A DNA stretch of 9,259 nucleotides, from contig CAZDDY010000020.1 of the NCBI GenBank assembly GCA_964504455.1, positions 1 through 9,259 on the forward strand, in the 5' to 3' direction. Source of the DNA: CAZDDY01 sp964504455 (lineage in GTDB: Bacteria; Patescibacteriota; Minisyncoccia; Phycocordibacterales; UBA9973). A program made the translations under genes and the position numbers. A model generated the notes under the pieces. The model did not search any database. It was not told the origin of the DNA and saw only the letters and a program-made list of their open reading frames with translations. Shown piece by piece: positions 4,530-9,259 of the stretch (its first letter is position 1; each line of letters begins with the position of its first letter).

Positions 4530-5068
4530 TTACTCTTCGCTTGCCACCTCTTCTTGTACTTCTTCTGACTTTGCTGACTTCATCTTTCGGCGAATTTCTC
4601 TTACAGCTTTTTCTCGTACATAGTAGAGCTTGCTTCTTCGTGCACGTGAGCGTCTTATGACTTCAATTTTGTCTACCAACGGAGAATAGAGAGGGAAAAT
4701 ACGCTCAACGCCGACACTATTTGAAACTTTTCGTACAGTAAAAGTAGCACCTGCTGATGCGCCATGCTTCCGGGCTAAAACCATGCCTTCAAAAGCCTGG
4801 AGGCGGTATTTTCCTTTATCTTCAATTTTTGACCAGACCTNNNNNNNNNNNNNNNNNNNNNNNNNNNNNNNNNNNNNNNNNNNNNNNNNNNNNNNNNNNN
4901 NNNNNNNNNNNNNNNNNNNNNNNNNNNNNNNNNNNNNNNNCCTTCAAAAGCCTGGAGGCGGTATTTTCCTTTATCTTCAATTTTTGACCAGACCTTAACT
5001 ATGTCACCTGCAGAAAATGTTAGTTTTTTGCGTGCTTCCATATCAACTGGACTTGATTTCGTTGCCAT
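4530..5068 (-). CDS. rplS: Ribosomal protein bL19, interrupted by an assembly gap
   Basis: The protein of the large ribosomal subunit that sits at the interface with the small subunit. The N-terminal part (5068-4996, MATKSSPVDMEARKKLTFSA..., then GDIVKVWSKIEDKGKYRLQA) and the C-terminal part (4840-4530, GMVLARKHGASAGATFTVRK, then VGVERIFPLYSPLVDKIEVI and RRSRARRSKLYYVREKA) are both unmistakable. They are separated by 100 Ns and a duplicated 55-nt segment. Removing the Ns and one copy restores an unbroken 127-aa frame of normal length with an acidic tail (SEEVQEEVASEE). The gene is therefore intact in the organism. The start is taken at 5068, because the in-frame ATG at 5077 directly abuts the -10 box. 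It follows the pseudouridine synthase by 26 nt and ends at a terminator. Confidence 0.95.
4786..4995. other. Assembly gap with unmerged 55-nt overlap
   Basis: The 55 bases at 4786-4840 are repeated exactly at 4941-4995, on either side of 100 Ns (4841-4940). The duplication lies inside rplS and collapsing it restores the frame, so it is a contig overlap that was not merged and not a biological repeat. An overlap of exactly 55 fits a de Bruijn assembler run with k = 55. Confidence 0.95.
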
Positions 5069-5077
5069 ATGGGGCAT

Positions 5078-5105
5078 ATAGTACCATAGAGTTTTTATAT
5101 TGCAA
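5078..5105 (-). promoter_or_regulatory. Promoter of rplS
   Basis: Minus strand TTGCAA (5105-5100), a 16-nt spacer ending in TGG, then TACTAT (5083-5078), so an extended -10 (TGnTACTAT). The ATG at 5068 follows 9 nt after the -10, giving a leader of about two bases at most. The -35 lies just downstream of the pseudouridine synthase stop codon. Confidence 0.6.
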
Positions 5106-5841
5106 AGATTTTTCGAGCTTTGAGAAAATCCTCAGGGAATGGAGCTTCTACAAAAATATCTTTGTTATCTAGATCTAAAAAAGTCACGGAGCGGGCATGA
5201 AGTGCTAAGCGCTCAAAGCCTAAGGCCTTTTCTTTATGCTTTGCATATAAAGAATCTGAAACTATGGGGTGATGAAGCGATGTCATGTGTACTCGTATTT
5301 GGTGTGTTCTCCCTGTTTTTGGTCGGCATACAACATAACTATATGTACCTTTATCTGTACTCTCTCTAATAACATCTTCTGGAAGCCCTACACGTGCGTG
5401 AACTTCATATTCTGTCACTGCGTCTCGAAGTTCTCCGCGTGCGAATCTCCCAGTTGCCCATTTTCGAATACTTCCAGTACTTCTTCCAATAGGTTCAGTT
5501 ATTATCCCCGAGTCTTTTCCAATAGAACCGTACACACACGCATGATATTCTTTTTTTACTTCTTGATTTTGAAATTGTTTTTTAAGATGCATGAACATTT
5601 CTTGAGTCTTTGCAACCACCAAACATCCAGTTGTTTCTTTGTCGATGCGATGTACAATACCAGGACGTAAAATTTCTTTCTCTCCAACAACAAATGGTTC
5701 CCCAACATTTTTTATATTTGGGTATTTTTCAAGAAGCCATTCTGTAACGGTAGGCTGTGATGACTTGCCATCCGGGTGCACTGAAAGACCCGCTGGTTTA
5801 TTTACTACGAGAAATGAATCTGTCTCAAGAAGGATTTCCAC
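5095..5841 (-). CDS. RluA/RluD-family pseudouridine synthase without S4 domain
   Basis: A 248-aa enzyme that converts uridines to pseudouridine in structured RNA (23S rRNA for RluD, rRNA or tRNA for other members). The catalytic segment GIVHRIDKETTG is at 61-72 with Asp67 as nucleophile. The N-terminal core strand FLVVNKPAGLSVHPDG (10-25) and the RNA-site motif GRTHQIRVHM (177-186) are intact. The N-terminal S4 domain of full RluD (usually over 300 aa) is absent, so the exact target cannot be named. The start is GTG at 5841, only 4 nt after the tRNA-Val 3' end. No other start fits before the core, and there is no Shine-Dalgarno. It is cotranscribed with tRNA-Val and precedes rplS, so the unit serves translation as a whole. 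Confidence 0.93.
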   Translation of the reverse strand: MEILLETDSFLVVNKPAGLSVHPDGKSSQPTVTEWLLEKYPNIKNVGEPFVVGEKEILRPGIVHRIDKETTGCLVVAKTQEMFMHLKKQFQNQEVKKEYHACVYGSIGKDSGIITEPIGRSTGSIRKWATGRFARGELRDAVTEYEVHARVGLPEDVIRESTDKGTYSYVVCRPKTGRTHQIRVHMTSLHHPIVSDSLYAKHKEKALGFERLALHARSVTFLDLDNKDIFVEAPFPEDFLKARKIFAI

Positions 5842-5845
5842 TTTG

Positions 5846-5918
5846 TGCGCGATAAGGGACTCGAACCCCTGACCTTTCCGGTGTAAACGGATTGCTCTAC
5901 CAACTGAGCTAATCGCGC
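5846..5918 (-). tRNA. tRNA-Val (TAC)
   Basis: Acceptor GCGCGAT/ATCGCGC, discriminator A, D arm GCTCAGTTGGTAGAGC, anticodon loop TTTACAC with anticodon TAC, T loop TTCGAGT. The anticodon stem has a mismatch at its outer pair (A27, A43). CCA is not encoded; CAAA follows the discriminator and then the GTG start codon of the pseudouridine synthase. Confidence 0.96.
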
Positions 5919-5928
5919 ATGTGGGCTC

Positions 5929-5957
5929 ATAATACTTAAAAAAAAGCGTTTCTGCAA
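5929..5957 (-). promoter_or_regulatory. Promoter of the tRNA-Val / pseudouridine synthase unit
   Basis: Minus strand TTGCAG (5957-5952), a 17-nt spacer rich in T, and TATTAT (5934-5929). Transcription would start about 4 nt before the tRNA 5' end. It is the best sigma-70-type pair in the window and lies just after the purM terminator. Confidence 0.7.
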
Positions 5958-5970
5958 TATATAAAAAGAA

Positions 5971-5992
5971 AAGGCCAAATTTCTTTGGCCTT
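5971..5992 (-). terminator. Terminator of purM
   Basis: A perfect 9-bp stem AAGGCCAAA/TTTGGCCTT with a 4-nt loop; on the minus strand it is followed by TTCTTTTTAT. It lies 18 nt after the purM stop codon and before the tRNA-Val promoter. Confidence 0.9.
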
Positions 5993-6009
5993 GTATATAC
6001 TTTTTTTGA

Positions 6010-7188
6010 TTAATATTCTAACGTTTCTCCTTTATACACAATGGTCAACTTCTTCCCATTGTATTTTTTCACTTCACCGATAATTTTTGCCTTTACTTTA
6101 AACTTCAGCGCCGAGTTTATGACCTGGACTGCTGTCCCTTGGTCCTTGCAATATATTTCCATTCTATGACCAAGGTTAAAAGTTTCGGGCATTTCTTTTA
6201 TGGGTATTTTTCCCGCTTCATGTATTTTTTCAAATATAGTGGGCACAGGAAACAAAGAATCCTTCACAATGTGCACATTGGAAACTTTACTCAGGCATTT
6301 TGTCTGCCCGCCACCAGAACAATGAATGATGCCGGATATATCGCCTCTCTCTACAATGCTTAGAAAATCCAGCACAATCGGTGCATAGGTTCTTGTGGGA
6401 GAAAGCAATAATTTGCCCATGGTCATTCCTGTTTCTTGATCAACGTCATCAAGGCGGTACTTGCCTGTAAATACTTTTTCGATTGCCAGATTTTTGTGAT
6501 CGTAGAGTTCAGGCATTTTATGAGCAAGATACTTTGCAAACAAATCATGCCTGCCTGCAGTTAATCCATTGCTTCCCATGCCACTGTTATACTCTTCTTC
6601 ATAAACTGCAGGTTGCCCAAAAGAAGAAAGTCCCACGATAACATCACCTGGGGCAATGTTACTGCAGTCAATAATATCTTCCCTTTTCATCCGAGTAACT
6701 ATGGAACTGTCTATGATCAATGTTTGTACCACATCTCCAACGTCAGCTGTTTCGCCTCCACCATGGTAAATAGGGACACCATGACTCCGCAATGTTTCCA
6801 AATATTTTTCGGTCCCTAAAATTATTTGCTTGAGTGGCTCAGCAGGTATGTTGAACTTATTTCTGTTGATCGTCTGGTCGATAATGAAAGGGCCAGTGGC
6901 ACCAACACAAATGACATCGTCAAGATTCATAACCACAGCATCTACCGGAATATTTTTCATAACAGAAAGATCGCCGGTTTCTTTCCAGTATGCATAGGCA
7001 AAACTGGATTTTGTACCAGTGCCATCTGCGTGCATCACCGTGCAATAATTCGGATCACCTGAAAGATAGTCAGGAAGAATTTTGCAAAATGCACCAGGGT
7101 ATAATCCCTGGTTGAGATTCTCAATAGCTTTGTGTACGTCTTCTTTGCGTGAAGAAACACCAAGACTACTGTAGTGATTTTCGTTCAT
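6010..7188 (-). CDS. purM: Phosphoribosylformylglycinamidine cyclo-ligase (AIR synthase), long type
   Basis: PurM uses ATP to close the imidazole ring of 5-aminoimidazole ribonucleotide in purine synthesis, in the cytoplasm. Family motifs are visible: HADGTGTKS (53-61), MNLDDVICVGA (87-97), GGETADVGD (144-152), GLSSFGQ followed by GMGSNGLT (186-210), a CSGGGQTK segment, and FNLGHRMEIY near the C-terminus. At 392 aa it is longer than the common form of about 345 aa. Its wording (SRKEDVHKAI, YWKETGDLSVMK, EEYNSGMGSNGLTAGRHDLF, LSPTRTYAP) matches the long PurM I know from Bacteroidetes. No other purine gene is in the window and it has its own terminator, so it is a single-gene unit. The ATG at 7188 fits the usual N-terminus; no Shine-Dalgarno or clear promoter was found in the 85 nt upstream. 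Confidence 0.96.
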   Translation of the reverse strand: MNENHYSSLGVSSRKEDVHKAIENLNQGLYPGAFCKILPDYLSGDPNYCTVMHADGTGTKSSFAYAYWKETGDLSVMKNIPVDAVVMNLDDVICVGATGPFIIDQTINRNKFNIPAEPLKQIILGTEKYLETLRSHGVPIYHGGGETADVGDVVQTLIIDSSIVTRMKREDIIDCSNIAPGDVIVGLSSFGQPAVYEEEYNSGMGSNGLTAGRHDLFAKYLAHKMPELYDHKNLAIEKVFTGKYRLDDVDQETGMTMGKLLLSPTRTYAPIVLDFLSIVERGDISGIIHCSGGGQTKCLSKVSNVHIVKDSLFPVPTIFEKIHEAGKIPIKEMPETFNLGHRMEIYCKDQGTAVQVINSALKFKVKAKIIGEVKKYNGKKLTIVYKGETLEY

Positions 7189-7274
7189 ATATGATTTTTT
7201 AATTGTTAGAGGTATATCGAGCTCACTTTAGCACAACACAACGATATTAGTGAAGTAGTTCAATTCTTCTTTTG

Positions 7275-7317
7275 ACAAAAATAAAAACCCGATACAAGAT
7301 CGGATTTTTATTTTTGT
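7275..7317 (-). terminator. Terminator downstream of tRNA-Arg
   Basis: A 19-bp stem (7275-7293 with 7299-7317) with a 5-nt loop and one position that is a T-G wobble in minus-strand RNA. The minus 3' arm is ATCGGGTTTTTATTTTTGT, a strong U tract. It ends at the edge of gap 2 and most likely terminates tRNA-Arg. Confidence 0.85.
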
Positions 7318-7318
7318 G

Positions 7319-7418
7319 NNNNNNNNNNNNNNNNNNNNNNNNNNNNNNNNNNNNNNNNNNNNNNNNNNNNNNNNNNNNNNNNNNNNNNNNNNNNNNNNNN
7401 NNNNNNNNNNNNNNNNNN
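7319..7418. other. Assembly gap of 100 Ns
   Basis: Conventional unknown-length gap between tRNA-Arg and its probable terminator. The flanks share only gtg (7316-7318 and 7419-7421). If these three bases are the same, closing the gap puts CAAAAAT right after the tRNA discriminator, as in the other tRNAs here; missing sequence is equally possible. Confidence 0.95.
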
Positions 7419-7419
7419 G

Positions 7420-7491
7420 TGCCCCCGCGAGGAATCGAACCTCGAATAGCGGCTTAGAAGTCCGCAGTTATATCCATTTAACTACAGGGGC
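7420..7491 (-). tRNA. tRNA-Arg (TCT)
   Basis: Acceptor GCCCCTG/CGGGGGC, discriminator A, anticodon loop CTTCTAA with anticodon TCT, T loop TTCGATT. The lowest pair of the anticodon stem is an A/G mismatch (31-39). CCA is not encoded as far as can be seen, since only C follows the discriminator before the gap. Confidence 0.95.
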
Positions 7492-7505
7492 AAGTACAGC
7501 ACTAT

Positions 7506-7511
7506 AGTATA
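7506..7511 (-). promoter_or_regulatory. Candidate -10 box of tRNA-Arg
   Basis: Minus strand TATACT, 14 nt before the tRNA 5' end, which fits a leader of about 8 nt. No good -35 is visible, because the space upstream is occupied by the terminator of the surface-protein gene. Confidence 0.4.
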
Positions 7512-7521
7512 TGAAACTCTA

Positions 7522-7563
7522 AAAAAAGAAAATCCCGCTTGTTTGTGCGAGATTTTCTTTTTT
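7522..7563 (-). terminator. Terminator of the surface-protein operon
   Basis: A 17-bp stem (7522-7538 with 7547-7563) and 8-nt loop, with one wobble position. The minus 3' arm is GGGATTTTCTTTTTTT, a strong U tract. It begins 9 nt after the stop codon of the 451-aa gene. Confidence 0.9.
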
Positions 7564-7571
7564 GTTATTTA

Positions 7572-8927
7572 TTAGTGTTCTATAACATCTATTGGGCCAC
7601 CACCTCCACCTGATCCACCAGCTTCGCGATCATCTTGTGGTGAAAGACATTCTGGGTCATCTGGGAAGTCAATTTTTCCATCACCATCATTATCAGCACT
7701 GTCAGAACATTCTGGAACATTCGTACATTGTGGATCATTTGCTGGAAGCTGAGTTACAACTTCTACTCCTGAAGTACACAGTGCTCCTGAACCTTGTGTT
7801 GTACAGGTGAGCTGATATGATCCTGCCCCAACTTCTTGCGTTCCTGATGTCGGTTTGTTCGTAGCATTTGTTCCAGTAAACCAACCTGCATTACACTCTG
7901 TTGCATTTGATGATGTCCATGTAAGTACTGGGATTCGTGCGTTTGGTCCAGAGGCACAGAATGATCCACCGCCAGAGAGATTCACGACACAATCTGGAGA
8001 ATTATATACCTGTGCCGTTGCAGAATCACTTCCACCAGTTGAGCGCGTACAATTAATGGTAAAGATACTTGGGTTTTCGGTATTTAAGTTATATGTAACA
8101 TTTTCTCTATATTCAAATGTTGGTGGTAATACAGTCGGCACATTGAGTGTTTGTCCATTCCAGTTATTTCCACCTGTTGCTGAAGAGCCAGTACATGATG
8201 TGTAAGTGACATCACTATTTGTGACATACCATGAGAGTACTGCGCTACCAGACATTGATGCTGAGTAAAGATCAGTTGGCATTCCAGGAAGTGCTCCTGC
8301 AGTTGGAACACTTGCACTTGCAACAAGACGAAGGGTGCTCTGACTACTTGAAGCAACAGTTACATCAACCATCTGCGTCCAGCCAACAACAGTACTTCCC
8401 CATGCATATCCTGTCACTTGAGAACCAGATTGTGTTGGACCATATGCAAATGCGGAAGTTTGCACTCCAGCAACTGACGGATTGTGATCATTTGTTGAAG
8501 AAAGTGAAACCCAGCCATCCCAGCCATCTGGTCGTGGACCTGCCCCACACGCACCATCGTCTGATCCAGCACAAAATCGTGCCCATCCTCGAAGCGTATT
8601 TGTAATCATTTTTGATCCGCATTGACCTTCACTTCCTGACGGACATCCTGAATCAAATTTTATCCAGCCAATATTATCGCTCCATCCATAACCCTCCCAG
8701 TCACCATCTGTATCTTGGTTGATTCCATATGCGGATGTTCCACAACTTGTTGTGTTATCACAAGTTAGAGAAACCCATCCTACGTTATCAGACCACATCC
8801 ATCCAGTGATATTTGCATTCTGTGCTGAGACTTGTTGTGGCGTAGGACCAAACTGTGCGACCAAGATAGAGAGCACAATAGTAAGTGCTGAGAAAAGTAC
8901 GAACTTAATGAATTTATTGACTATCAT
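7572..8927 (-). CDS. Large secreted surface protein with GYAW-type repeats, Ig-like segments and a calcium-binding loop
   Basis: A 451-aa exported protein. The signal peptide is about 1-36 (KFVLFSALTIVLSILVAQFG, cleavage near VSAQ). GW-type repeats are at 42-54 (GWMWSDNVGWVSL), 79-91 (GYGWSDNIGWIKF), 135-143 (GWDGWVSLS) and 173-183 (GYAWGSTVVGW). Two Ig-like segments have the LSWYVTNSD.TYTSC and LTWTSSNATEC pattern (about 230-310 and 332-395). A DNDGDGKID loop (412-420) with flanking Cys resembles thrombospondin type 3 calcium loops. A Gly-rich tail follows, with no LPXTG or membrane anchor. Many Cys residues suggest disulfides outside the cell. It is probably an envelope or adhesion protein. 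It follows the 91-aa gene by 5 nt and ends at a strong terminator. It shares its repeats with the 370-aa protein at 3231-4343. Confidence 0.9.
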   Translation of the reverse strand: MIVNKFIKFVLFSALTIVLSILVAQFGPTPQQVSAQNANITGWMWSDNVGWVSLTCDNTTSCGTSAYGINQDTDGDWEGYGWSDNIGWIKFDSGCPSGSEGQCGSKMITNTLRGWARFCAGSDDGACGAGPRPDGWDGWVSLSSTNDHNPSVAGVQTSAFAYGPTQSGSQVTGYAWGSTVVGWTQMVDVTVASSSQSTLRLVASASVPTAGALPGMPTDLYSASMSGSAVLSWYVTNSDVTYTSCTGSSATGGNNWNGQTLNVPTVLPPTFEYRENVTYNLNTENPSIFTINCTRSTGGSDSATAQVYNSPDCVVNLSGGGSFCASGPNARIPVLTWTSSNATECNAGWFTGTNATNKPTSGTQEVGAGSYQLTCTTQGSGALCTSGVEVVTQLPANDPQCTNVPECSDSADNDGDGKIDFPDDPECLSPQDDREAGGSGGGGGPIDVIEH

Positions 8928-8932
8928 AATTT

Positions 8933-9208
8933 TTATCTTTGTGGTGCCTGTGGCAAATTATTAAAATCTTTTTCTGATGGGGCTTTAAACGATCCTCCGC
9001 CACCAGTTTCTACTTCTTTTGTTTGAGTACGCAACTCTATCTGGCTTTTTGTATCTTGTTCTTGAGAATCTTTTCGAGAGTGTGTAAACCAATACCCTAT
9101 TCCAATTATCGCAAATATAGAAACAATGACAACTAACAAACTGAGTAAATGTTTACGACTCTCTTGTATGTGATCTGTATCTTCATTTATTCTATATTCT
9201 CCACTCAT
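8933..9208 (-). CDS. 91-aa single-helix membrane protein with Gly-rich tail
   Basis: The N-terminal 20 residues are polar, one membrane helix spans about 20-41 (HLLSLLVVIVSIFAIIGIGY), and a polar C-terminal part follows with a GGGGS stretch at 69-73 and a tail ending NLPQAPQR. The tail is probably outside the cell. The ATG at 9208 is preceded by AGTAGG at a reasonable distance. The stop is 5 nt before the start of the 451-aa surface protein, so the two form an operon; it may help place or anchor that protein, which has no anchor of its own. That role is inference. I do not recognise a family. Confidence 0.82.
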   Translation of the reverse strand: MSGEYRINEDTDHIQESRKHLLSLLVVIVSIFAIIGIGYWFTHSRKDSQEQDTKSQIELRTQTKEVETGGGGSFKAPSEKDFNNLPQAPQR

Positions 9209-9259
9209 GATACCTACTACTTTACCGATACTCTTTTATAAGTTTACTTTTCTCATCAG

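Noticed and set aside
4786..4995. Biological direct repeat within rplS
   Set aside because: Collapse of the copies restores a normal L19 frame, so it is an assembly overlap.
5069..5077. Upstream ATG of rplS (MPHMATK)
   Set aside because: It directly abuts the -10 box, so it would lie at or before the start of transcription.
7592..8605. Several plus-strand reading frames opposite the 451-aa gene
   Set aside because: Low-complexity mirror frames (His, Leu, Gln-rich) of a clear secreted protein; no ribosome sites or family likeness.
27..9208. Alternative genetic code with TGA read as Gly or Trp
   Set aside because: All twelve genes stop at TAA or TAG and none at TGA, which raised the question. 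However, the conserved proteins (PurM, L19, pseudouridine synthase) are complete without any in-frame TGA, so nothing supports recoding; the sample is small.

Overview
The window looks like a scaffold from a Candidate Phyla Radiation (Patescibacteria, probably Parcubacteria-like) genome. The evidence is indirect: secreted proteins with repeated GYAW...GWINF motifs, a tiny stand-alone protein of the type often seen at CPR protein N-termini, short intergenic distances, several starts with no Shine-Dalgarno sequence, and four tRNA genes with no encoded CCA. No marker in the window fixes the lineage. Every gene supported here is on the minus strand, so transcription runs from high to low coordinates. 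Two runs of exactly 100 Ns (4841-4940 and 7319-7418) are scaffold gaps. The first is flanked by an identical 55-nt overlap that splits rplS artificially.

Right to left: (1) 9208-7572, a small membrane protein and a large secreted cysteine-containing surface protein, ending in a strong terminator. (2) 7491-7420, tRNA-Arg(TCT) and a terminator, separated by gap 2. (3) 7188-6010, purM of the long Bacteroidetes-like type, alone, with its own terminator. (4) 5918-4530, tRNA-Val(TAC), an RluA-family pseudouridine synthase starting 4 nt after the tRNA, then rplS (ribosomal protein L19) and a terminator. (5) 4434-2117, tRNA-Leu(GAG), a secreted peptidoglycan-binding GYAW-repeat protein starting 7 nt after the tRNA, a 72-aa helical protein, a pterin carbinolamine dehydratase and a five-helix membrane protein. 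(6) 2074-1, tRNA-His(GTG) followed by accessory DNA.

The accessory part, 1-2001, is the most unusual. Immediately 3' of tRNA-His lies a 95-bp element (1911-2005) repeated without a single difference at 531-625, exactly 1380 bp away. Each copy holds two hairpins and ends in the GGGTG that forms the tRNA 3' end (minus strand CACCC). A 15-bp copy of the tRNA 3' end sits at 442-456, and a second repeat family (1-30 and 621-650) marks the other end of each unit. This reads as tandem site-specific insertions at the tRNA-His 3' end, each cassette bringing a new copy of the tRNA terminator. Cargo is a four-helix membrane protein (DUF6632-like) in one unit, and a coiled-coil 71-aa protein coupled to an unrecognised 324-aa protein in the other. 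No recombinase gene is in the window.

The housekeeping part shows gene packing around tRNAs: two protein genes begin so close to a tRNA 3' end that tRNA processing would itself create nearly leaderless mRNAs. Three other genes have promoter-like -10 elements placed 6-9 nt before the ATG, which also suggests leaderless translation.
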